NCBI GenBank assembly: GCA_019751575.1
Contig: JAIENF010000421.1
Location: 1-5,426 of the forward strand
Source: Burkholderiales bacterium
GTDB taxonomy: Bacteria > Pseudomonadota > Gammaproteobacteria > Burkholderiales > CAIKXV01
Direction: 5' to 3'
Length of the DNA: 5,426 bases
Part shown: positions 1 through 4,863 of the stretch, piece by piece
Layout: each line of letters begins with the position of its first letter
Position numbering within the stretch: position 1 is the stretch's first letter
The notes under the pieces: model-generated
The model's input: the letters and a program-made list of their open reading frames with translations, nothing else
Database searches by the model: none
Told to the model about the DNA's origin: nothing
Made by a program: the position numbers and the translations under genes

Positions 1-1
1 G

Positions 2-265
2 GACGCCGAGGGAACCCAACCATTCTCCCGCGTGATCGTGGTGCCCGCCGGGCATCGGCTGGCCTTGACGGTACGCGGCCGCGACTACGAATGGCAGGCG
101 TCGACCGGCGCCCGGCTGTCCAATTTCCGCAATGAACTGAAGGGCTGCGGGCCGTTCCTGCATGACGACCCGCGCGACCGGCCGCGATCGGTGTTCGCCG
201 GCCGCACCACGCTGCATGCCGGTCCCGGCCACGACGGCTGGCTGCTGCTGCCGGTGATCGACTGA
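2..265 (+). CDS. CocE/NonD family hydrolase, C-terminal end (5' partial)
   Basis: The frame is open from the window edge (base 2) to TGA at 263-265, giving 87 visible residues; the start and catalytic domain lie upstream. The visible part reads as the end of the C-terminal beta-rich (X-Pro dipeptidyl-peptidase-type, jelly-roll) domain of CocE/NonD serine hydrolases. Recognisable pieces are VVPAGHRLALTVRGRDYEW, then GCGPFLHDDPRDRP, then a closing TLHAGPGHDGWLLLPVID, matching the order of the late strands and the usual ending of this family. Known members hydrolyse esters or amides with a Ser-His-Asp triad; no triad residue can be judged here. An ATG or GTG within the fragment could be called as a start, but the similarity continues through the window edge, so it is a truncated gene and not a small one. 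The next gene starts 17 bp downstream on the same strand, which suggests cotranscription. The substrate is unknown. Confidence 0.75.
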   Translation, partial: DAEGTQPFSRVIVVPAGHRLALTVRGRDYEWQASTGARLSNFRNELKGCGPFLHDDPRDRPRSVFAGRTTLHAGPGHDGWLLLPVID

Positions 266-282
266 CCGGGCGAAGGCCACCC

Positions 283-1170
283 ATGCGTTTCGAAGTGCTG
301 CACACCACCCGCTACCGGTATGCGAATCCGGTGACCTTCGGCGAGCACCGGCTGATGTTCCGGCCGCGCGCGGCGCACGACAGCCGGGTGCTCGACGACT
401 CGCTCGAGGTGTCGCTGCCGCATGCCGTGCGCTGGATCCAGGACGCGTTCTCGAACTCGGTCGCCTTCGTCACCTTGCCCGAGCCGGGCATCGACCTGTC
501 CTTCCGCTGCCGCTTCACCATCGAGCATCTCGGGTTGCGCGAGGCCGAGTTGCCGCTCGAGCCGCGCGCGATGCACGTGCCGTTGCAGCACTCGCCCGAC
601 GAGTGGCTCGACCTGCAGGGGTTCATGCGCCCGCATACCGAGGATCCGGACGGCGTCGTCGCCGCCTGGGCCAAGCGCTTCCTCGACCGCAGCCGGGACA
701 CGCGCGAGGTGCTGAACGAAATGATGGATGACATCCGCGACAACTTCGCCTACCAGTCGCGCGACACCGAAGGCACCCAGTCGCCGCTCGAGACGCTGGT
801 GCTGCGCAGCGGCACCTGCCGGGACTATGCCTGGCTGATGATCGAGGCGCTTCGCCGGCTGGGCATCGCCTGCCGGTTCGTGTCCGGCTACCTGTACGAC
901 CCTGCGCTCGATCCGCAGGGCGACGCAGGCTTCTCCACGCCGGTCTATGGGGCGGGTGCCACGCACGCCTGGCTCAACGCATTCCTTCCCGGCGCGGGCT
1001 GGGTAGCCTACGATCCGACCAACCGCCTGACCGGCGGGCACAGCCTGATCCGGGTCGCCTATGCGCGGCACCCGGCGCAGGCGGTGCCGCTGGCCGGTTC
1101 CTGGTACGGCGCGGCGAACGACTACCTGGGCATGTCGGTGCAGGTGAACGTGCGCCGCCTGCTCGACTGA
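283..1170 (+). CDS. Transglutaminase-like cysteine hydrolase with bacterial transglutaminase N-terminal domain
   Basis: Complete gene of 295 residues, the usual length for this family. Residues 1 to about 80 form the N-terminal beta-rich domain (bacterial transglutaminase-like N region) that opens with FEVLHTTRYRYANPVTFGEHRL. Residues of about 140-250 form the papain-like transglutaminase core. The catalytic triad is visible: Cys179 in SGTCRDYAWL, His228 in ATHAWLNAFLPGAGW and Asp244 in AYDPTNRL. No signal peptide or membrane segment is seen, so it is probably cytoplasmic. Bacterial members are usually uncharacterised and most likely act as cysteine proteases, amidases or peptide-modifying enzymes; true protein cross-linking cannot be inferred. 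The start at 283 fits the N-terminal motif and has a weak GAAGG ribosome site at 272-276. The alpha-E and ATP-grasp-like genes that often accompany this family are not in the window. Here it sits between a CocE-type hydrolase and a GST, with a 13-bp gap to the latter. Confidence 0.88.
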   Translation: MRFEVLHTTRYRYANPVTFGEHRLMFRPRAAHDSRVLDDSLEVSLPHAVRWIQDAFSNSVAFVTLPEPGIDLSFRCRFTIEHLGLREAELPLEPRAMHVPLQHSPDEWLDLQGFMRPHTEDPDGVVAAWAKRFLDRSRDTREVLNEMMDDIRDNFAYQSRDTEGTQSPLETLVLRSGTCRDYAWLMIEALRRLGIACRFVSGYLYDPALDPQGDAGFSTPVYGAGATHAWLNAFLPGAGWVAYDPTNRLTGGHSLIRVAYARHPAQAVPLAGSWYGAANDYLGMSVQVNVRRLLD

Positions 1171-1172
1171 AC

Positions 1173-1176
1173 GGAG
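1173..1176 (+). promoter_or_regulatory. Shine-Dalgarno GGAG of the GST gene
   Basis: GGAG lies 7 bases before the ATG at 1184, inside the 13-bp gap after the transglutaminase stop. It supports the chosen GST start and translation from a shared messenger. Confidence 0.65.
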
Positions 1177-1183
1177 ACTTCCG

Positions 1184-1834
1184 ATGACCCTCGACCTGTA
1201 CGGCTTCTGGCGCTCGCTCGCCACCTTCCGCGTGCGCATCGCGCTCAACCTGAAGGGCGTCGACTACCGGGAACACCGGGTCGACATCTTCTCGGGCGAA
1301 CAGTACGACCCTTCGTTCCGCGCGATCAACCCGATGGCGGCGGTGCCGGCGCTGGTGGAGCACGGCCAGCCACCGCTGACCCAGTCGATGGCCATCCTCG
1401 AGTATCTCGAGGAGGTCTATCCCGATCCGCCGCTGCTGCCTGCGTCGCCGCGCGCGCGTGCGCACGTGCGCGCGCTGGCGATGATCCCGGCCTGCGATGC
1501 GCATCCGCTGCTCGTGCCCCGGGTGCGCGCCTACCTGTCGGACGTGCTCGTGCTGGACGAACCTTCGCGCATGGCCTGGCTCGAGCACTGGAGCCTCACG
1601 GCGCTGGCTGCACTGGAACAGCATCTCGCTGCGGTCCCCGGGCCGTTCTGCGCAGGGGCTTCACCGACGATCGCGGACATCTGCCTCGCTGCCCACATGG
1701 CAGGCGCGCGGCTGTCGAAGTTCGACACGTCCGCCTTTCCGGCCTGCAACCGGATCGTCGACCACTGCATGCAGCTCGACGCGTTCGCGCAGGCGCACCC
1801 GCTGAAGCAGCCGGGCGCGCCCGTACAGGGCTGA
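1184..1834 (+). CDS. Zeta-class glutathione S-transferase, maleylacetoacetate isomerase-like
   Basis: Complete cytosolic-type GST of 216 residues, matching the 210-220 usual for maleylacetoacetate isomerases. The thioredoxin-like N-terminal domain (about 1-80) has the zeta-type stretch WRSLATFRVRIALNLKGVDY, the cis-proline element INPMAAVPAL and the glutathione-contact element QSMAILEYLEEVYP. The all-alpha C-terminal domain retains ACDAHPL, a W..HW helix, SPTIADICLAAH and a final FAQAHPLKQPGAP, all typical of MaiA proteins. Authentic MaiA uses glutathione to isomerise maleylacetoacetate to fumarylacetoacetate in tyrosine and homogentisate breakdown. Two features argue for caution. The usual Ser-Ser-Cys/Ala active-site run is Ser11-Leu12-Ala13, so only the first serine, the proposed catalytic one, remains. 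The usual HPLNNLRV is HPLLVPRV. No fumarylacetoacetase or homogentisate dioxygenase gene is next to it. Fold assignment is firm; the exact reaction is not, so no symbol is given. Confidence 0.85.
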   Translation: MTLDLYGFWRSLATFRVRIALNLKGVDYREHRVDIFSGEQYDPSFRAINPMAAVPALVEHGQPPLTQSMAILEYLEEVYPDPPLLPASPRARAHVRALAMIPACDAHPLLVPRVRAYLSDVLVLDEPSRMAWLEHWSLTALAALEQHLAAVPGPFCAGASPTIADICLAAHMAGARLSKFDTSAFPACNRIVDHCMQLDAFAQAHPLKQPGAPVQG

Positions 1835-1858
1835 GTCGCCCGGTCGCCGCGATCGGCC

Positions 1859-3403
1859 TCAGTTCAGGCGGCGCGTCCCCTCGACGCTGCCGTACCAGTC
1901 GAACGGCTTGCCCGACACGTTGGTCATCACCGCCTTCACGCTGAAGTGGGCGTCGAACGACTCGGTGCCGAACTCGGACCCGATGCCGGAATCCTTCACC
2001 CCGCCCCAGGGTGAGGCCGGGTCGAGGCGGTGGTGATCGTTGATCCAGAAGATGCCGCACTCGACCCGGCGCGCGATGCGGTGCGCACGGGAGACGTCCG
2101 CCGTGCGCACGCCGGCGGCCAGGCCGTACGGTGAATCGTTCGCGATGCGCACGGCCTCGTCCTCGGTGTCGAACGGGATCACCACCGTCACCGGCCCGAA
2201 CACTTCCTCGCGTGCGATGGTCATCGACGGCGTGACGCCGGCGAACACCGTCGGTTGCACGAAATAGCCGTTGGCCAGCGCGCCTTCCAGGTGGTCCGGC
2301 GTGCCGCCGCCGGTCACCGCATGGGCGCCCTCATGGCGCGCGATGTCTGCCAGCTTCAGCACGCGCTCGCGCTGGCGGGCAGAGATCACCGGCCCCATCT
2401 GCGTCGACGGCAGGGCCGGATCCCCGACCCGGATCGCCGCGGCCTTGCGCGCGAGGCGCTCGACGAACTCGTCATGGATGCTGCGCTGGACGATGTGGCG
2501 CGCCGCACAGACGCAGGTCTGGCCTGCGGCGATGAAGGCGCCGAACGCCGCGTAGTTCACCGCCTGCTCGAGGTCGTAGTCGTCGAACACGATCACCGGC
2601 GTCTTGCCGCCGAGCTCCATCGTCTGGTGCGCGAAGTGGCGCGCCGCCAGCGCGCCCGAGATGCGTCCGGCCTCGGTACCGCCGGTGAGCACGAACTTGT
2701 CGATGCCGGGGTGTTCGGCCAGCGCCTTGCCGGTGGTGGCGCCGAGCCCGGTGACCACGTTGAACACGCCGGGCGGCAGCCCCGCATCGACGAAGATCCG
2801 TGCCAGCCGCAGGGTGGTCAGCGGCGTGTATTCCGAGCACTTGACCACCGTGGTGCAGCCCGATGCGAACACCGGTGCCAGGCTCTTCGCCATGATCATC
2901 AGCGGATGGTTGAACGGCGTGCAGTTGCCGACGACGCCGAGCGGCGAGCGCTGGGTGTAGCAGAGGTAGTCGCCTTCGACCGGGATCACCGCATCGCGCC
3001 GGGCCAGCGCCAGCCCGGCGTTGTAGCGGAAGAAATCGGGCAGCCGCCCGAGCTGCGCGCGCGTCTCGGTGATCGGCCGGCCGTTGTTGCGGGTCTCGAG
3101 CTGGTACAGCTCCTCGAGGTGGTCTTCCAGTGCATCGGCCAGCCTGTTGACCAGCCGCGCCCGCGCGCGCACCGTCATCGCCGCCCACGGCCCGCTGGAG
3201 AACGCGGCGCGCGCCGACTGCACCGCGGCATCGACATCGTCGGCGGTCGCATGGCCGATGCGCGCGATGACTTCGCCGCGCGACGGGTCGTACACGTCGA
3301 TCAGCTCCGGCGACGAGGCTGGCCGTTCGCTGCCGTCGATGAACAGGCCGCGCGTGGGGATGGAGGAGGCGGAGCCGCTCGGGCTCTTGGCAGGTGTCGA
3401 CAT
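1859..3403 (-). CDS. NAD(P)-dependent aldehyde dehydrogenase
   Basis: Complete 514-residue aldehyde dehydrogenase, which oxidises an aldehyde to the carboxylic acid through a cysteine thiohemiacetal. Key residues are all present: Asn165 in TPFNHPL (oxyanion site), Lys188 in VVKCSE (cofactor ribose), a TGGTEAGR loop at 240-247 in the nucleotide fold, general base Glu263 in MELGGK, nucleophile Cys297 in GQTCVCAAR, and Glu400 in EEVFGPV. The C-terminal part has the usual SPWGGVKDSGIGSEFG element that closes the active site and forms the oligomerisation region. Residues 1 to about 16 are a short low-complexity leader; ALDH similarity begins near TRGLFIDG. The frame stays open upstream to 3589, but those 62 extra codons run through tandem repeats, so the start at 3403 (MSTPAK) is chosen. 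Its ribosome site is weak (GAG about 10 bases upstream). The gene converges on the GST gene and diverges from the gene at 4084. The IFWINDHHRLDPASPWGG stretch may help place the subfamily, but the substrate cannot be named. Confidence 0.92.
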   Translation of the reverse strand: MSTPAKSPSGSASSIPTRGLFIDGSERPASSPELIDVYDPSRGEVIARIGHATADDVDAAVQSARAAFSSGPWAAMTVRARARLVNRLADALEDHLEELYQLETRNNGRPITETRAQLGRLPDFFRYNAGLALARRDAVIPVEGDYLCYTQRSPLGVVGNCTPFNHPLMIMAKSLAPVFASGCTTVVKCSEYTPLTTLRLARIFVDAGLPPGVFNVVTGLGATTGKALAEHPGIDKFVLTGGTEAGRISGALAARHFAHQTMELGGKTPVIVFDDYDLEQAVNYAAFGAFIAAGQTCVCAARHIVQRSIHDEFVERLARKAAAIRVGDPALPSTQMGPVISARQRERVLKLADIARHEGAHAVTGGGTPDHLEGALANGYFVQPTVFAGVTPSMTIAREEVFGPVTVVIPFDTEDEAVRIANDSPYGLAAGVRTADVSRAHRIARRVECGIFWINDHHRLDPASPWGGVKDSGIGSEFGTESFDAHFSVKAVMTNVSGKPFDWYGSVEGTRRLN

Positions 3404-3411
3404 CGACGGTC

Positions 3412-3476
3412 TCGGCAGGATGGGTCGGGAGCGGAACGATACCGCGCCGTGGGTTCGTTGTGCGGTCGGCAGGATG
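3412..3476. repeat. 11-bp direct repeat TCGGCAGGATG near the ALDH start
   Basis: TCGGCAGGATG occurs exactly at 3412-3422 and again at 3466-3476, 54 bp apart, just upstream of the ALDH start at 3403. It could be a paired regulator site or a decayed unit of the adjacent 38-bp array. The sequence alone does not decide between these. Confidence 0.4.
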
Positions 3477-3482
3477 TTGCGG

Positions 3483-3584
3483 CGGGACGCGTGCATCGGG
3501 TGGCTTGCCGCCGTCGGTGCCGGGACGCGTACATCGAGTGGCTTGCTGCCGTCGGTGCCGGGACGCGCGCATCGGCTTGCCGAC
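3483..3584. repeat. 38-bp tandem repeat array, 2.7 copies
   Basis: Unit 1 is 3483-3520 and unit 2 is 3521-3558, each 38 bp and beginning CGGGACGCGT. They match at 35 of 38 bases, and all three differences are transitions. Unit 3 begins at 3559 with CGGGACGCG, lacks 4 bases in the middle, and ends inside core element A at about 3584. The GGCTTGC segment near the middle of the unit supplies the arm that pairs across core A. The array has no spacer variation of the CRISPR kind. It is translated in frame if the ALDH is started at an upstream ATG, which explains the repetitive leader peptide that would result. Confidence 0.85.
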
Positions 3585-3649
3585 TCCACTCATGTCCCCC
3601 GCCCCCGGGCGCGTCGCCGCGCCCGGCGGCTCCTCCTTTACTTCGTTCC
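3584..3649 (-). repeat. Structured repeat core, copy A (66 bp)
   Basis: Read on the minus strand, this 66-bp core matches copy B at 60 of 66 positions without gaps. It contains an inverted repeat, 3602-3613 against 3618-3629, which is a 12-bp stem with one mismatch and a 4-base loop, preceded on the minus strand by AAAGGAGGAGC. Immediately outside lie short inverted arms, TTGCCGAC at 3577-3584 and GTCGGCAA at 3650-3657. The arm on the low-coordinate side is the end of the 38-bp array. No transposase or other protein is encoded. This is probably one member of a dispersed intergenic repeat family; the family name is unknown to me. Confidence 0.85.
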
Positions 3650-3818
3650 GTCGGCAACCCGATACGCACGTCAGCTCCACCCCCGCGCCGTGCGGAAAGG
3701 GCTCGGCATGCGCAACCGCACGCAGGTAGAACGTGCTTCGGAACCGACCGCCCCATTGCACGCTCGAGAATCGCTCGCCTGACTGTGGCACGGACAGCCT
3801 GCGCACGGCACCTGCGCT

Positions 3819-3931
3819 GATCGAGGTGATGGGACACCTTGCGGAGCGAGGTAAAGGAGGAGCCCCCGGGCGCGGCTACGCGCCCGGGGGCGGGGGACAC
3901 GAGCGGAGCAAGGTGTCCCGTCGCCTCGATC
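3819..3931 (+). repeat. Structured repeat copy B with 22-bp inverted arms
   Basis: This is a nested inverted-repeat structure. The outer arms are 3819-3840 and 3910-3931, complementary at 20 of 22 positions. The two exceptions would be U-G pairs if the plus strand were transcribed, so the arms could pair fully as RNA. The inner hairpin is CCCCCGGGCGCG (3863-3874), loop GCTA, and CGCGCCCGGGGG (3879-3890), a perfect 12-bp stem. Between arm and stem are unpaired segments of 22 and 19 bases; the left one contains TAAAGGAGGAG. No run of T follows, so a simple intrinsic terminator is unlikely. The arms share no clear sequence with those of copy A, although the 66-bp core (3843-3908) does. Confidence 0.85.
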
Positions 3932-3989
3932 CGGCACTGGCCAGAAGCAGGGTGTCCCGTCGCCTCGATCCTGCACCAGCCTGAAAGCC
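3912..3989. repeat. 39-bp tandem repeat, two copies
   Basis: Two units start with GGTGTCCCG at 3912 and 3951, a period of 39 bp. Their first 21 bases are identical and the remainder is diverged. The conserved first half is also the right outer arm of structured copy B, and an inverted copy of it forms the left arm at 3819-3840, giving three occurrences around one core. The position relative to the core matches that of the 38-bp array next to copy A, although the two unit sequences are largely different. Confidence 0.8.
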
Positions 3990-4000
3990 AGGCGCCCCCT

Positions 4001-4012
4001 TGTCCCCCGCCC
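4001..4012 (-). repeat. 12-bp fragment of the repeat core
   Basis: TGTCCCCCGCCC here is identical to 3594-3605 inside core A and is the inverted copy of 3888-3899 in core B. It may be a remnant of a third core. In such C-rich sequence a chance match remains possible. Confidence 0.4.
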
Positions 4013-4071
4013 GCCAAAGGACGACCATCGCCCCCTGCCCGCCACGACGCGTGCGCCCCGCAACGCCAGCC

Positions 4072-4077
4072 AGAGGA
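4072..4077 (+). promoter_or_regulatory. Shine-Dalgarno AGAGGA of the alpha/beta-hydrolase gene
   Basis: AGAGGA lies 6 bases before the ATG at 4084. It favours that start over the in-frame ATG at 4000, which would add 28 proline and arginine-rich residues translated from intergenic sequence. Confidence 0.65.
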
Positions 4078-4083
4078 ACCACC

Positions 4084-4863
4084 ATGCCCGCCATCGAAGT
4101 GTCCGGCCACGCCGTCGAGTATCAACAGTGGGGCAGCGGCCCGGACCTCGTGCTGGTGCATTCGCTGCTCACCGATGCCAGCGTGTTCGAAGGCATCGCG
4201 CCGGTGCTGGCCGCCTCGCGCCGCGTGACTGCACTCAACCTTCCCGGCTACGGCGCGAGCGCCGCGCGTCCCCTGGACAGCATCGCCGGCTATGCGGCGT
4301 TCCTGCGCGCAGCCCTCGATGCACTCGCGCTGCCTGACGGCACCGACCTGTTCGCCAACGGCTTCGGCGCGTTCGTCGCCACCGTGTTCGCGCTCGACAA
4401 TCCCGGACGCATCCGCCGGCTGGTGGTCGCCGATGTCAATGCGGGGTTTCCGGAAGCCGGCCGCATCCCGTTCGGCATGATGGCCGGCAAGGTCACGGAG
4501 GGCGGCATGGAAACGGTGCTCGATGCGGCGATCGGTCGCATGTTCCCGGAACCGTTCCAGCAGGCGAACCCGGCCGTGGTCGCCGACCGCAAGCGCCGTC
4601 TGGCCACCGCCGACCCGGCGGCCTTCGCGCGGGCCTGCCGGGCGCTGGCTGCGCTCGACCTGGTCGATCGCCTGCCCTCCCTTTCGCTTCCGGTCACCGT
4701 GCTCTGCGGCGAGCTCGACCGCACGACGCCGCCGGAACTCGCCGAACGCATGGCCGCGCTGATCCCGGGCGCGCGCTATGCCGCGATTCCCGGCAGCGGC
4801 CACTGTCCGATGCTGGAACAGCCCGCGGCGCTGGTCGCGCTGGTCGAAGGAGCCCTTGCATGA
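4084..4863 (+). CDS. Alpha/beta-hydrolase-fold protein lacking the nucleophile serine
   Basis: Complete gene of 259 residues with a clear alpha/beta-hydrolase layout. It has LVLVHSLLTDASVF at about 22-35 (the usual His-Gly oxyanion turn, here His-Ser), LNLPGYGAS at 51-59, the nucleophile-elbow strand and helix at about 88-106, a cap region at about 120-190, and VLCGELDRTTPPELA followed by PGSGHCPMLEQP. The candidate acid is Asp212 and the candidate base is His240. At the elbow, where G-x-S-x-G is expected, the protein reads A91-N92-G93-F94-G95; the codon at 4360-4362 is GGC. The fold resembles 3-oxoadipate enol-lactonase and C-C hydrolase relatives, but without the serine ordinary esterase chemistry is unlikely. 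It may be a non-hydrolytic or binding member. No signal peptide is seen. It is translationally coupled to the exported protein at 4860 and diverges from the ALDH across the repeat region. Confidence 0.85.
   Translation: MPAIEVSGHAVEYQQWGSGPDLVLVHSLLTDASVFEGIAPVLAASRRVTALNLPGYGASAARPLDSIAGYAAFLRAALDALALPDGTDLFANGFGAFVATVFALDNPGRIRRLVVADVNAGFPEAGRIPFGMMAGKVTEGGMETVLDAAIGRMFPEPFQQANPAVVADRKRRLATADPAAFARACRALAALDLVDRLPSLSLPVTVLCGELDRTTPPELAERMAALIPGARYAAIPGSGHCPMLEQPAALVALVEGALA
4847..4852 (+). promoter_or_regulatory. Shine-Dalgarno AAGGAG inside the hydrolase gene
   Basis: AAGGAG lies 7 bases before the ATG at 4860, within the last codons of the hydrolase gene. It supports the start of the following gene and ribosome re-initiation or coupling at the ATGA overlap. 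Confidence 0.75.

Larger units (their letters stand above)
3404..4083. other. 680-bp divergent intergenic region filled with repeats
   Basis: This stretch separates the aldehyde dehydrogenase (minus) from the hydrolase (plus), so it should contain promoters for both. I see no convincing sigma-70 -35/-10 pair on either strand. Long frames cross it in several phases, but their peptides are translations of the repeats (proline, glycine and arginine-rich runs such as APGGGG) and resemble no family I recognise, so none is called. In order it holds: an 11-bp direct repeat near the ALDH start, a 38-bp tandem array (3483-3584), core element A (3584-3649), about 160 bp of unique sequence (3658-3818) in which I see nothing specific, core element B with long arms (3819-3931), a 39-bp tandem pair (3912-3989), and a 12-bp core fragment (4001-4012) before the hydrolase ribosome site. 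Confidence 0.8.

Noticed and set aside
85..1248. Long minus-strand open frame opposite the transglutaminase gene
   Set aside because: High G+C with strong third-position bias opens antisense frames. The peptide is Arg/His/Ala-rich with no recognisable family, while the plus strand has a clear catalytic triad.
1829..1865. Bidirectional terminator between the convergent GST and ALDH stops
   Set aside because: Only a 5-bp inverted match (CTGAG/CTCAG) is present and there is no T tract; not supportable.
3483..3584. CRISPR array
   Set aside because: The 38-bp units abut directly with no unique spacers, and no cas genes are present.
3756..3785. Sigma-70 promoter beginning TTGCAC
   Set aside because: At 17-bp spacing there is nothing resembling TATAAT.
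2255..3820. 521-codon plus-strand open frame opposite the aldehyde dehydrogenase
   Set aside because: It is the antisense shadow of a gene with all ALDH catalytic residues, and it ends in translated repeats.
3863..3890. Rho-independent terminator at the G+C hairpin of copy B
   Set aside because: The stem is strong, but no T run follows on either strand, and the element lies between divergent genes, where no gene ends.
3577..3931. Insertion sequence bounded by the two inverted cores
   Set aside because: The roughly 190 bp between the cores is too short for a transposase and encodes none. No target-site duplication was recognised.
3733..3984. 83-codon plus-strand frame through structured copy B
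   Set aside because: Its second half is translated repeat sequence and its first half has no recognisable content or good ribosome site.
3301..4803. 500-codon minus-strand open frame spanning the repeats and the hydrolase
   Set aside because: It crosses two unrelated plus- and minus-strand genes and the repeat region; composition is shadow-like and no domain is seen.
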